Positions 55,585 through 64,000 of a stretch of 64,000 nucleotides of DNA are shown piece after piece. A program made the position numbers and the translations under genes. Each line of letters opens with the position of its first letter. Position 1 is the first letter of the stretch. The stretch covers positions 506,001 to 570,000 of the forward strand of contig NZ_CP004372.1 of NCBI RefSeq assembly GCF_000590925.1. Direction: 5' to 3'. The notes below the pieces were generated by a model that did no database searches, was not told the DNA's origin, and saw nothing but the letters and a program-made list of their open reading frames with translations. Origin of the DNA: Roseibacterium elongatum DSM 19469 (GTDB taxonomy: Bacteria; Pseudomonadota; Alphaproteobacteria; Rhodobacterales; Rhodobacteraceae).

Positions 55585-56594
55585 GTCGTTCCCTCCTCTG
55601 TCATCTGCCGGCCCATGCGTGTGGCCACGTCGAGCATGCGGCAGGAAAAACCCCATTCGTTGTCATACCACCCGAAAACGCGCAGCATGCCGCCCTTGGA
55701 CCGCTTGATCTCGGGCCCGGCGATGATCAGGCTCTCGGGCCGGGCACGCAGATCGCTGCTGACCAGTGGCTTGTCCGTCCAACCGATGACCGGGCCGGCC
55801 CGCTGTGCGAGATGGGCGCGGGCCGCCTCCACCGCGGGGCGGTCCCGCGTCATCACGGCGAGATCCACGCAGGAGACGCTGGCCGATGGCACCCGCACGG
55901 CCGACCCGGTGACCCGCCCCGCAAGATGCGGCAGGACGACATCGACCAGCTTTTCGGCGCTGGTGGTGGTGGGCACCATCGACAGCGCCGCGGCGCGGGA
56001 CCGCGCGGGCGTGGCCATGGGCGTGTCCACCGTTGGCTGGCTGCCGGTATAGCAATGCACCGTCGTCATCAGAGCGGAATCGAGCCCCCATTCCTCGTCG
56101 ATCAGGCGAACGAGCGGCGCAATGGCATTGGTCGTGCAAGAGGCGTTGGAAACGATCCGATGCTCTGACGCGAGGCGGTCGTCATTCGCCCCCAGAACAA
56201 CGGTCAGATCGGCCTTTGGCGATGGCCCGGAGACAAGGACGCGACCGGCCCCGGCGGCCAGTCCGGCCTCGGCAAAGCTGCGGTCGGTGGCACGGCCCGT
56301 GCATTCCATGAGAACGTCGATACCGCTCAGGTCGATCCGTGACGGATCGCGTTCCGTACTGAAGCGGAGAACATGCCCGTCGACGATCAGGGCATCGCCC
56401 CGCGACGCGACGGAGCCGCGCCAGGGGCCGAAGACGCTGTCGTATTCGAACAGGTAGGCGCAGGTGTCCAACGGGGCGATATCGTTGATGGCGACGATCT
56501 CGACCTCGGGCCAGGCAGACGGCGCGCCGGCCCATGCCCGCAGAACCGAGCGGCCGATGCGGCCAAACCCATTGATTGCTACGCGGATGGTCAT
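55581..56594 (-). CDS. gap: Glyceraldehyde-3-phosphate dehydrogenase (type I)
   Basis: 337 residues. Rossmann start RVAINGFGRIGRSVLRAW, the active-site SNASCTTNAIAPL (Cys), HCYTGSQ, and the C-terminal WYDNEWGFSCRMLDV. Interconverts glyceraldehyde 3-phosphate and 1,3-bisphosphoglycerate; an Epd-like erythrose-4-phosphate role cannot be ruled out. Pairing with gabD rather than pgk or tkt suggests an accessory copy. SD-like GGGGGCGG precedes the ATG. Confidence 0.92.
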   Translation of the reverse strand: MTIRVAINGFGRIGRSVLRAWAGAPSAWPEVEIVAINDIAPLDTCAYLFEYDSVFGPWRGSVASRGDALIVDGHVLRFSTERDPSRIDLSGIDVLMECTGRATDRSFAEAGLAAGAGRVLVSGPSPKADLTVVLGANDDRLASEHRIVSNASCTTNAIAPLVRLIDEEWGLDSALMTTVHCYTGSQPTVDTPMATPARSRAAALSMVPTTTSAEKLVDVVLPHLAGRVTGSAVRVPSASVSCVDLAVMTRDRPAVEAARAHLAQRAGPVIGWTDKPLVSSDLRARPESLIIAGPEIKRSKGGMLRVFGWYDNEWGFSCRMLDVATRMGRQMTEEGTT

Positions 56595-56670
56595 GCCGCC
56601 CCCTGCCCCTCGGATCTCGTTGCGCGCACACTGCCCCGCCGCCGGGTGACCTGCAAGGGCGGGCGCAGGA

Positions 56671-57396
56671 TCAGGGTGTGTCGCGATAGCCGAAGCGCTC
56701 GAACATCCAGGCGAACCGCGCGCGGATCTCGGCGACACGCTGCGGATGGGGGGCGAACATCTCGGCCGGTGTGGCCTTTTTGGGACGATGCCCGCCCTTG
56801 GCGCGCGTGCTGGCAAAAGTTTCGCCAAGCCCGGCCAACGCGGGCCGCTGTCTTTCGAGTTCGGCGATGTCCTCGGCAAATGCCTCATAGCGCAGGAAGA
56901 AGTCGACGACGATGTGGTCCCCGATGAAGTACTGCGCCTCGTTCTGTTCCAGGCACTTGGTCGCACGCTCGGACAGGATCCAGTCGTCGAAACCGAGGCC
57001 AACGGTTTCGTGGCGGTTGGACCAGTAGTATTTCGAAACGATCGTATCGAACGGATTGCGCACGATGGACAGTTTGAAGGCCCCGTCGAACGCAGCCGCA
57101 CCCAGCCGGTCACGGATATCGGATGCCCCTATATGGTTGCGGTACTTCCGGGGCCATTCCAGTTTCGTGACCACGCGCCGCAGCCCCTTGGGGTCGCTGG
57201 CGATTTCCCCGATCTTGCAGGCATAGTTCTGCGCCCCGCGAAAGCCGCGGGCACGACGGGCCTTTTCGTCGGTGCTGGTGATCGGCGTGATGATGTCATC
57301 CGGTCCGGCAAAGCGCGACAACGCGATCTCGAGCGAGGTGCCCGCAACCTTGCGCGGCTTGAGAAACAGGATTTTGGGCGCGGTCAGGTAGATCAC
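56671..57396 (-). CDS. Sulfotransferase family 2-like protein
   Basis: About 241 residues. 5'-phosphosulfate loop ILFLKPRKVAGTSLEIAL and 3'-phosphate motif KLSIVRNPFDTIVSKYYW fit PAPS-dependent sulfotransferases. It would move a sulfuryl group onto a glycan or lipid; acceptor unknown. GTG start at 57396 is chosen because the loop begins right after it; upstream residues to 57609 are low-complexity and antisense-like. Monocistronic, divergent from the DUF4424 gene. Confidence 0.83.
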   Translation of the reverse strand: MIYLTAPKILFLKPRKVAGTSLEIALSRFAGPDDIITPITSTDEKARRARGFRGAQNYACKIGEIASDPKGLRRVVTKLEWPRKYRNHIGASDIRDRLGAAAFDGAFKLSIVRNPFDTIVSKYYWSNRHETVGLGFDDWILSERATKCLEQNEAQYFIGDHIVVDFFLRYEAFAEDIAELERQRPALAGLGETFASTRAKGGHRPKKATPAEMFAPHPQRVAEIRARFAWMFERFGYRDTP

Positions 57397-57584
57397 GGCG
57401 GGACACTCGGGGCAGGAAAACGGCCTTTCGCACTGACCTACACCGCCGCAACGGCATTGTCGAACCCGCCGCCGCAACGGGTCGGGGCCAAAAGCACTTG
57501 CTCCGGGCAACTGTTGACGCCACGCTGGTCGGCGCGGGATGATACCGCGTCCCTGTTGAGCGGGCGCATTCAGCGAGAACCGAA

Positions 57585-58595
57585 ATGAACCCCACCTTAG
57601 CCAAATCACTTGTTGCCGCCGGGGCGGGCCTCATGATGGCCGGCCAAAGCGCTGCGAACGACAGTTCCGTGATGCTGCGCATGGGCGGGTTGGAGTTTGC
57701 CGAGACCGACCGCGTCGCCATGGTATCGGAAGAGCTTTACCTGAGCCCTGATGAAGTGCGTGTCACCTATGTCATGCGCAATCTGACCGATGCCCCCGTG
57801 ACGTTGACGGTGGGCTTCCCCCTGCCGCCGCTGGCCGATTTCAGCGATGACTTCAACCCCACGATCCCGCTACCGGATCAGACGAATTTCGTGGGCTTCA
57901 CCACCCATGTCGATGGACAACAGGTCGAGTTGACGCCGCATGTCGAGGCGTTGGTCGATGGCGAGGATCACGCCGACCTTCTGACCGAGTTGGGCATTCC
58001 GCCCATCCCTGTCTACTGGGCGACGATCGATGCGCTCGAGGCGCTGCCGGTCGAGGATGTCGCGCGGCTGCAAGCGGCCGGCATGCTCGATTGGGAGGGG
58101 TTTTTTCCCCAATGGGAACTCAGGGCGACCTTTCTGCGCGAGCAGACCTTTCCGGTTGGACGCGATATCACCATCGAACATCGCTATACGCCTGTCGCGG
58201 GCGTCAGCCTCGGGCCACCGCTGGATCCCGGGTTCGACCGCACCGCGCCCGAGGCCGACTGGCAAGTGGCGGTCAGCGATCGCTATTGCTGGGATGAGGC
58301 CATGGCCGCCCGCGACGCACGCCTGGCGCAGGGCATCCCCGATATAGAGGCCGAGGTGACCTATATCAGCTCGGAAATCCCTTATATCCTGACAACGGGG
58401 CGAAACTGGGCCGGTCCCATCGGGCGGTTTTCACTGGTCGTCGAAGGCGAAAGCGACGCGGACATGGTGTCGCTGTGTCTGCCCGGCGTCCGCTACGTGT
58501 CGCAATCTCGCGCCGAGTTTGAAGCCGATAACTTCGTCCCCGATGATGACCTCGAGGTGTATGTCTACAGGGCAGTTCAGCTCCCGGCGGAGTAA
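57585..58595 (+). CDS. DUF4424 family exported protein
   Basis: 336 residues with a Sec signal (SLVAAGAGLMMAGQSAAN). The mature part has the DUF4424 pattern: SSVMLRMGGLEF, LYLSPDEVRVTYVMRNLTD, VTLTVGFPLPPL, and two late Cys (in RYCWDE and VSLCLPG). A periplasmic beta-rich protein of unknown function. Single gene between the sulfotransferase and malonyl-CoA synthetase genes. Confidence 0.82.
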   Translation: MNPTLAKSLVAAGAGLMMAGQSAANDSSVMLRMGGLEFAETDRVAMVSEELYLSPDEVRVTYVMRNLTDAPVTLTVGFPLPPLADFSDDFNPTIPLPDQTNFVGFTTHVDGQQVELTPHVEALVDGEDHADLLTELGIPPIPVYWATIDALEALPVEDVARLQAAGMLDWEGFFPQWELRATFLREQTFPVGRDITIEHRYTPVAGVSLGPPLDPGFDRTAPEADWQVAVSDRYCWDEAMAARDARLAQGIPDIEAEVTYISSEIPYILTTGRNWAGPIGRFSLVVEGESDADMVSLCLPGVRYVSQSRAEFEADNFVPDDDLEVYVYRAVQLPAE

Positions 58596-58833
58596 CGGAT
58601 CGTTGCGTGCGACCACTCGGGCAACCGCAAGTCGTCACGCCCCGTTCAACCGGGCGCGCATCATGCGACCGGGGCAGCGCCCCGCAGATCACGGCCCTTC
58701 CCCGCTTGACCCCGGTCGATCCCGCGACGATGCCTAGGGAACCTGCGGCAAGCCGCGCCTTTCCCGTGCCCTGCGTGGCCGTCGGCACCATCGCCGCGCA
58801 TGGGAACGACGGCACGAACGGAGACAACGAGCG

Positions 58834-60300
58834 ATGGCGACAAACCCGATTCACGAGGCCTTTCTGACCGGTCAGCCCGAAGGCGACCCGTTTCTGATGA
58901 CGCCCGATGGCGGGACATTGACCTATGGCGGGCTGCGCGCCAGGGTCGCGCAGATGGCAGGCGCCCTGCAGGCGCAAGGCATGGGCCCGGGCGATCGCGT
59001 CCTGTGCCAGATCGAGAAATCGCCGCAAGCGCTGATCCTGTACCTTGCCACGGCCATCGCCGGCGGCGTCTTCATCCCGCTCAATACGGCCTACACCCCG
59101 GTCGAGTTGGCCTATTTCCTTGACGATGCCGCCCCCGTGCTGCTGGTTGTCGATGACAGCACCGCCGGGGCCCGCCCCGTAGCCGACGCGCGCGGCGTCG
59201 CGGTTGTCACCGCGTCGGAGTTGATGGCTCTGGACAGTGCGCCCTTGTCCGACCCGCTTGCGCGCAAGTCGGACGATCTCGCCGCGATCCTGTATACATC
59301 CGGCACCACGGGCCGCTCGAAAGGGGCGATGCTGACCCATGAAAACCTGATCTCGAACGCAAAAACCCTGTGCGATGCCTGGCGCTTCGAACGCTCGGAC
59401 GTCTTGCTGCATGCGCTGCCGGTCTTTCATACCCACGGGCTGTTCGTCGCGACGAATATCGCCCTGTTGTCGGGGTCGAGCATGATCTTTCATCAGCGCT
59501 TCGATCTCGATCAGATCGCCCGTGACCTGCCGCGTGCGACCGCCATCATGGGTGTGCCCACCTTCTACAGCCGGATGCTCGGGGATGACCGCTTCGACCG
59601 GGCGGCCCTGGCCCATATGCGGTTGATCGTGTCGGGCTCGGCGCCCCTTTTGGCCGAGACGCATGCCGCGTTCGAAACGCGCACCGGCCATGCCATTCTG
59701 GAACGCTACGGCATGACGGAAACCAACATGATCACGACCAACCCCTATGATGGCCCGCGCCGCGCCGGGACGGTCGGCCACCCCTTGCCCGGGGTCTCGG
59801 TGCGCCTTGTCGATCCCGACGATCAGGGCATCGGCGGCATCGAGGTCAAGGGCCCGAATGTGACACCAGGCTACTGGCAGAACGCCGAGAAAACTGCCGA
59901 AAGCTTCACCGAGGATGGCTGGTTCATCACCGGCGATCTGGGGCAATTCGACGATGACGGCTATCTCTCGATCGTGGGGCGCGCGAAGGATCTGGTGATC
60001 TCGGGCGGTTTCAACATCTACCCCAAAGAGGTCGAGACCGAAATCGACGCCTTGCCCGGTGTGGTGGAAAGCGCCGTCTACGGCGCACCCGATCCCGACC
60101 TTGGCGAGGCCGTTGCCGCAGCGGTGGTTCTGGAACCAGGGGCCCGGACCGACGCCGCGCAGATCATCTCGGCGCTGTCAGGGCGACTGGCCCGCTTCAA
60201 GATCCCGCGCAGCATACGGATCATGCCAGAGCTTCCGCGCAACGCCATGGGCAAGGTCCAGAAAGCCGAACTGCGCAAGGAGGCGGCCGAACAGAGCTAA
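58834..60300 (+). CDS. matB: Malonyl-CoA synthetase (MatB-like)
   Basis: 488 residues, ANL superfamily: YTSGTTGRSKGAMLTH P-loop, ALPVFHTHGLFVATN, ERYGMTETNM, GWFITGDLG, GFNIYPKEVE, and a C-terminal Lys in LPRNAMGKVQKAEL. This combination fits MatB, which makes malonyl-CoA from malonate, ATP and CoA, though methylmalonate is also accepted by some. No malonyl-CoA decarboxylase gene is adjacent. The ATG follows GACAACGAGCG with a weak SD. Confidence 0.87.
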   Translation: MATNPIHEAFLTGQPEGDPFLMTPDGGTLTYGGLRARVAQMAGALQAQGMGPGDRVLCQIEKSPQALILYLATAIAGGVFIPLNTAYTPVELAYFLDDAAPVLLVVDDSTAGARPVADARGVAVVTASELMALDSAPLSDPLARKSDDLAAILYTSGTTGRSKGAMLTHENLISNAKTLCDAWRFERSDVLLHALPVFHTHGLFVATNIALLSGSSMIFHQRFDLDQIARDLPRATAIMGVPTFYSRMLGDDRFDRAALAHMRLIVSGSAPLLAETHAAFETRTGHAILERYGMTETNMITTNPYDGPRRAGTVGHPLPGVSVRLVDPDDQGIGGIEVKGPNVTPGYWQNAEKTAESFTEDGWFITGDLGQFDDDGYLSIVGRAKDLVISGGFNIYPKEVETEIDALPGVVESAVYGAPDPDLGEAVAAAVVLEPGARTDAAQIISALSGRLARFKIPRSIRIMPELPRNAMGKVQKAELRKEAAEQS

Positions 60301-61039
60301 TTCCGGATCGTTGCATGGCCCCGCGAAGCGCAGGAAAAACGTCGCGCGCGCGCCCCGCGCCTCTGGTCTGCCTGATCGCTACTTCCTGATTGAAGGCGAA
60401 GCCCTCGACGTGAACGCTTGGCCGAAGAGATCATCCAGCTTGAGACGTTCGGAGAAAAGGGCAAGGACCGGAAGCGCTGTTCCGGGGTCACTTCGAACTA
60501 CCGTCCGTTCATGACCCAAACGATCTGGAGGGCGCGCCCGATGGTTGAAATCGATCGGACGGATGCGGTTGAGCGCATACGGCAGGCGAAATATCACACC
60601 CCGCGTCGCAGCAATTGGCCATTCCGCAGTTCTCCTGTTACTACCCCGCAACCAACGGCAACCGTGGCGCACCCCACCCGTCTGGACTTTGATGCGACGG
60701 TGTAATTGCTCGGGGTCCCTCTGCGCCAGGGCGAACGCTCGCGGATGGCGTAGAGCACGGCATCCGACGATTCCACCATTTAGCCACAGGGGCATCGGTC
60801 GCCGGCTGCCGTGACTATACCTCAAGGGTCTTCGCTGCAGCCACTACAGTCGGCGGCCTGATCCCGTTCGACCTGTCGGCAAGAGCAACCCCCCAACGCG
60901 ATCCACAGGCCCTCGTCGCTCGCGCGCGGCTCGGGCATGGCCGTCGGCGGAGCGCATCGCGCAGCAGTTCCACCGGGGCCCTATCGTGGCGCCTAAGGCC
61001 CCGGACGCCGTGTTCGGCGCTATCGGCCAGGCACCCCAG
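60301..61039. other. Gene-free stretch between matB and the ClpP-like operon
   Basis: About 740 bases, one of the longest gaps in the window. Reading frames here are short and have no recognisable protein features on either strand. Codon use looks random compared with neighbours, which suggests decayed or horizontally acquired DNA at the border of the operon that follows. No tRNA, hairpin of note or transposase trace was recognised. Confidence 0.4.
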
Positions 61040-61648
61040 TCAACACCGAGTCTCGTAGTCGATGAGCCGGCGCAAGCCGTCACCTAACCCGTCGAACAGG
61101 GAGTCACGGCTGATGAGGTCGGAATAGGGCAGCAGGAGACACGCGTAGCGACCTCCGATCTCGGTCAGGTTGCCCAAGATGATGGCGCCATCGCATGTAT
61201 CACTGTCGATACAGACCTGTGCGCTGTCGAAATAGCCGATGATGGAAATGATGTCCTGCTGTAGCGTGTTCGGGGAGCTGCTGGTGTCCACCATTTGGTC
61301 GATGATCGTGGCCATCGTCTCGCGGGGGACTGTCACGTCCCGCAGCCCTCGGATATCGACCCGTGCCATTTCCGCCCCGAAGCGGCGCTGTGCGTCAAGC
61401 AGGGCACCATCGTTGAATGCCGCGACGAACTGGAAAGCCGCTTCGCGCTTGGCTTGATTTACCTGTTCCCTGTAGCTCAGAACGGCGATGATCAGCGTGA
61501 CGATGACGGTCACGTTGGCGCCGATTGCCATGAACGCCTCAATCTTGTCCAATCGATCGCGGGGAATGGGTGTCGGACGACGTTCGGCGGTCTGCGTCAC
61601 CATGCGCTTGCGCAGGCGGCGCAGCCTTCGGCGTCTGACGCCTAACAT
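61040..61648 (-). CDS. Hypothetical one-TM protein (DUF4760-like)
   Basis: 202 residues. A basic N-terminus (GVRRRRLRRLRKRM), one TM helix at about 39-58 (FMAIGANVTVIVTLIIAVLS), then a helical cytosolic domain (EAAFQFVAAFNDGALLDAQR, later DIISIIGYFDSAQVCIDS). The pattern, a TM followed by an AFQF-type helix and an IIGYFD segment, resembles DUF4760-like proteins of unknown function. Its ATG overlaps the end of the small exported protein gene, so it is the last gene of the ClpP-like operon. Confidence 0.72.
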   Translation of the reverse strand: MLGVRRRRLRRLRKRMVTQTAERRPTPIPRDRLDKIEAFMAIGANVTVIVTLIIAVLSYREQVNQAKREAAFQFVAAFNDGALLDAQRRFGAEMARVDIRGLRDVTVPRETMATIIDQMVDTSSSPNTLQQDIISIIGYFDSAQVCIDSDTCDGAIILGNLTEIGGRYACLLLPYSDLISRDSLFDGLGDGLRRLIDYETRC

Positions 61649-62070
61649 TGCACACGCCTTGGCAGGTAGGCGACGCCGTCTTCGATCCGCACGTGCTCCA
61701 TGTCGAGGCATCGCAACTCGTCGGCGGTATAGCTGATGACCCTGTCAAAGCCATCTTCCGGCGCCGCCGCACCGGTCTGGACGTTGCTCACGCCGCCGAA
61801 ATTTAAGAGGCCGGTCCCGCTTCCTGCAAGAAGATCGGACAACGGGCACTGATCGACGATGATGACGATGACGTCCCGGCGCTGTTCGAGGTATGCCTCT
61901 CGGTTTTCGACGAGACAAAGAGCACGGTCTGCCGGGAGCACCCAGTGTTCTTCCCCTGCCGACACGGAAAGGCCAGGGACTATGAGCACGCCCACCAGAC
62001 TGGATATGTAAAAAGGACGTTTCAGTATAGCTGGAGCCTCCATCTGGTGTCGAGATACGCGATCATACAC
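61642..62070 (-). CDS. Small exported hypothetical protein
   Basis: 142 residues. Signal peptide around ISSLVGVLIVPGLSVSAG; mature part about 100 residues with four Cys (ALCLVEN, DQCPLSD, ELRCLDM and the C-terminal VQC) that could form two disulfides. No family recognised. GTG at 62070 has GAGG six bases upstream and overlaps the stop of the ClpP-like gene; ATG at 62043 is an alternative. Likely a periplasmic partner of the ClpP-like proteins, by position only. Confidence 0.7.
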   Translation of the reverse strand: MYDRVSRHQMEAPAILKRPFYISSLVGVLIVPGLSVSAGEEHWVLPADRALCLVENREAYLEQRRDVIVIIVDQCPLSDLLAGSGTGLLNFGGVSNVQTGAAAPEDGFDRVISYTADELRCLDMEHVRIEDGVAYLPRRVQC

Positions 62071-63178
62071 ATAACCTCATGACGTTGATGGCGGCGTCCG
62101 GCTGTTCGATTGCAAGTGTCATTTGAAAGGGTTCGAGCACCGGAATCTCTATGTAGGGCACCGAGCCGATATCCGCCGATAGGTAGCCGCCATGAGCAAT
62201 CGCGCGCACATCAGAAGGATCAATTTCCAACGAAACCACCATGCCGCGCCCATCGTCGAGGGAAAGGGCCTCGGCGACACGACCGGTGAAGCTGTGGTCG
62301 CCGATAGACAACGGAATCAGGCCGTTCAGCAGGCGCTGATAGAGGTCGGTGGCCATGTCCGCAGTCAGCCAATCAACAGCATCACCCGTCGTCAAGGTAA
62401 GTCGATGGACGCCACGTGCATCGCAGAACAAGCGGGCGACCTGCCCCGTGCTCTCGTCTGTGGCTTCGGCGAACAAGCCATTGCCGAAGGCGTGCACCGT
62501 CCAACCCTCCAGATCGCCAGCCTGTCGGGCGACACCGAGCTCGCGAATTTCATCGCGGGTCAACCGGCGTATCGGGTCGGCCGGTCCGACGGCGGCAGCA
62601 ATCGGGTAGAGCCCAAGATCAATCCCCATCTCCACAAGGTACTCGACAATGAGTCCGGTGACGTATTGGTCCCTTGCCGAGTCTATCAGCATCTCCAGCG
62701 CGCTGACCTCGCCCTCGCCCAATTCGAACATCGACGGGTCGATGAACTGATGGAACCCGATCGCCGCGCCTTCGCCGATCGCACGGTCCACGCCACCGAG
62801 GAAGGCATAGGCGCAGGCTGAGTCGCAAATTGCTCCAGCGGTTCGGTAGTGCCGGAAGCGACCCTCGGGCGGCATTGATGGTTCGAGAACAGAGCGCGCG
62901 ATACCGGTGCGGTATCCCGCCTCGCGGATCAGGCGGCCCAGTTCCAGACCGGCGGCGAGATCCCCACCGGGAGAGTTGAACACGATCGGGAGCATTCTGT
63001 CTCCCTCGAAAGCACGAAACAGGTCCGGCGTTTCCGGTGTGATCTCACCTTCGGCCTGTATCCATGTGCAGCCGTGACAAATGCCGCCGGTCGTCACTTC
63101 CTGAAACGTCATCGGGTCAGATTGCGCCGGGGCTACGACCAGGACGAACGCAGCTGATATGGCGAAACGGCGGATCAT
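62063..63178 (-). CDS. Periplasmic ClpP-like protein (COG3904 type), catalytic residues kept
   Basis: 371 residues with a signal peptide (MIRRFAISAAFVLVVAPAQS). ClpP/crotonase-like fold: VFNSPGGDLAAGLELGRLI (oxyanion glycines), AICDSACAYAFLGG (Ser120 nucleophile), AIGFHQF (His143), and the downstream IVEYLVEMGIDLGLY and LTRDEIRELGV that mark COG3904-like proteins. A C-terminal domain of about 130 residues is extra. Probably a secreted serine hydrolase or protease of unknown substrate. ATG overlaps the stop of the upstream paralogue. Confidence 0.8.
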   Translation of the reverse strand: MIRRFAISAAFVLVVAPAQSDPMTFQEVTTGGICHGCTWIQAEGEITPETPDLFRAFEGDRMLPIVFNSPGGDLAAGLELGRLIREAGYRTGIARSVLEPSMPPEGRFRHYRTAGAICDSACAYAFLGGVDRAIGEGAAIGFHQFIDPSMFELGEGEVSALEMLIDSARDQYVTGLIVEYLVEMGIDLGLYPIAAAVGPADPIRRLTRDEIRELGVARQAGDLEGWTVHAFGNGLFAEATDESTGQVARLFCDARGVHRLTLTTGDAVDWLTADMATDLYQRLLNGLIPLSIGDHSFTGRVAEALSLDDGRGMVVSLEIDPSDVRAIAHGGYLSADIGSVPYIEIPVLEPFQMTLAIEQPDAAINVMRLCV

Positions 63179-64000
63179 GTCCGACAAACCCTCAGCACGT
63201 TTCGGGGAAGGTTGGTGTTGGCGAGCGGGATCGAGATCGCGAAGGGGTCGGCCAAGGCGCCCGGCTCGGAGCTGCCGATTGCATTTAACCTAATGCGATG
63301 GGATCCCGCGAACATGTCGGCTTCGCGTCCATCGATCGAAAAGCTGATGAGCAATCGGCCATCTTCGGAACGGTAGAAATCCCGGACGCGTCCGGTGATC
63401 GTTCCCCTGTCCGTGGTGAACGTGGCTTCGTCGCCGCCGAGGGCGAAGGCGGCCCGCACCTCTTCCGTCGCGGCGACATATGGAAAATGGAAGGCGACGA
63501 AATAGTCCGTTCCGCCTATGCAGTAGAGGAAGACACTGCGGTCGGAATGAGGGGTCGTGGTCTCGGCGTAGAACCCGTTTCCGAAGGGAACCGCACGCCA
63601 CCGGCCGGCACCGTCACTTATATTGTCGATTCCGAATTCCAGCACTTGATCCCGCGTCAGCGCCGCACCCGGCAAGGCAGGATCAATACTCACCGCCAGG
63701 GCGTAGAACCGCGGGTCCACCCCCATCTCGACGAGGTATTCGACGATCCGACCGGTGGCCGCTTGTTGATTGACCCGCGCAATGGCCGCGGCCTCGGTGC
63801 CCACTGATCCGGCTTGCAGCGAGTCCTCTAGGGAACCACCAATAAAGCGAGAGGCAAGGAGGGCGGCATCTTGTGGAACGCGGCGGGCCGACCCTCCCAT
63901 GAAGGCCAGGGTACAGGCCCCGGCGCAGACGCCCTCTTCGGTGAAGGCCCAAATATCGTCGATAACGCGCAGCGAGGTGCCGACGATCGTGGTCAAGTCA
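63175..64000 (-). CDS. ClpP-like paralogue, Ser and His replaced (pseudoenzyme), partial
   Basis: About 275 residues visible; the N-terminus lies beyond the right edge. It aligns along its length with the next gene: VCAGACTLAFMGG against ICDSACAYAFLGG, RIVEYLVEMGVDPRFYA, LTRDQVLEFGI and a matching C-terminal domain (AVPFGNGFYAETT against HAFGNGLFAEAT). The nucleophile Ser is Gly (codon 63919-63921) and the His is Arg (63847-63849). So it is predicted to be catalytically dead, perhaps a partner subunit. Overlaps the next gene by ATGA. Confidence 0.78.
   Translation of the reverse strand, partial: DLTTIVGTSLRVIDDIWAFTEEGVCAGACTLAFMGGSARRVPQDAALLASRFIGGSLEDSLQAGSVGTEAAAIARVNQQAATGRIVEYLVEMGVDPRFYALAVSIDPALPGAALTRDQVLEFGIDNISDGAGRWRAVPFGNGFYAETTTPHSDRSVFLYCIGGTDYFVAFHFPYVAATEEVRAAFALGGDEATFTTDRGTITGRVRDFYRSEDGRLLISFSIDGREADMFAGSHRIRLNAIGSSEPGALADPFAISIPLANTNLPRNVLRVCRT

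Noticed and set aside
58739..58770. GGAAC near 58739 upstream of matB as an EcfG promoter
   Set aside because: The -10 position reads TTTC, not CGTT.
60379..60825. 148-codon minus-strand frame in the gap after matB
   Set aside because: Arg-rich with no family resemblance or SD; codon pattern is not like the neighbouring genes.

Overview
The window is high-GC DNA from an alphaproteobacterium, most likely Rhodobacterales (Roseobacter-type). The pointers are an HWE-family histidine kinase with a single-domain receiver, EcfG-type stress promoters (GGAAC-N16/17-CGTT), an acs/DUF4212/acetate-symporter cluster, a seven-gene mrp antiporter operon and a diverged opgGH pair. No rRNA, tRNA, CRISPR array or replication origin was recognised. 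Genus is not claimed.

Layout. 1-1.9 kb: the edge of an old mobile island, where an IS3-family element (A7 frameshift signal) has inserted into a phage-type integrase gene. 2.5-11.4 kb: a stress-signalling block. It holds a DUF1206 membrane protein, a receiver, a CheB-CheR-PAS-HWE hybrid kinase, an App1-type phosphatidate phosphatase and a decayed acidic repeat/PRC-barrel gene. Three EcfG-like promoters sit in front of the DUF1206, App1 and repeat genes, and a (GA)12 microsatellite lies in the leader of the repeat gene. 11.4-15.9 kb: an overlapping operon with an NMT1/THI5-like binding protein, an ATPase, a two-module permease and a glycosyltransferase. The permease is frameshifted at a homopolymer and the ATPase start may be too. 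15.9-23.1 kb: divergent arms that look like periplasmic glucan synthesis and decoration. On one side are a CDP-alcohol phosphatidyltransferase, an OpgB/LtaS-like sulfatase-fold transferase and a UPF0104 membrane protein; on the other are cytochrome b561, OpgH and OpgG. 23.1-29.6 kb: EEP hydrolase, FAH-family hydrolase, nitrilase-family amidase, glpK, glpD and divergent glpR. 29.6-34.4 kb: SGNH esterase, YbbA/YbbP-type ABC exporter and PPP phosphatase. 34.4-40.2 kb: mrpABCDEFG.

40.6-43.3 kb: an OxyR-like LysR protein lacking the peroxidatic cysteine, a short Ldh-family protein and another LysR regulator. 43.9-54 kb: an acetate-use cluster with acs, adk, DUF4212, a sodium:solute symporter carrying an EF-hand-like loop, a cNMP/CBS/DUF294 protein, a small membrane protein, a membrane-anchored PAS-DnaQ exonuclease and a GntR regulator. 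54-60.3 kb: a gap-gabD operon, sulfotransferase, DUF4424 protein and malonyl-CoA synthetase. 61-64 kb: a tightly overlapping leftward operon of unknown function. It has two tandem periplasmic ClpP-like (COG3904-type) paralogues, one with Ser/His and one where both are replaced, followed by a small exported protein and a one-TM protein. The operon runs off the right edge.

The most notable items are the ClpP-like enzyme/pseudoenzyme operon, the local EcfG-linked stress module with a microsatellite next to a promoter, the OxyR-like protein without its peroxidatic cysteine, and the glucan decoration cluster.
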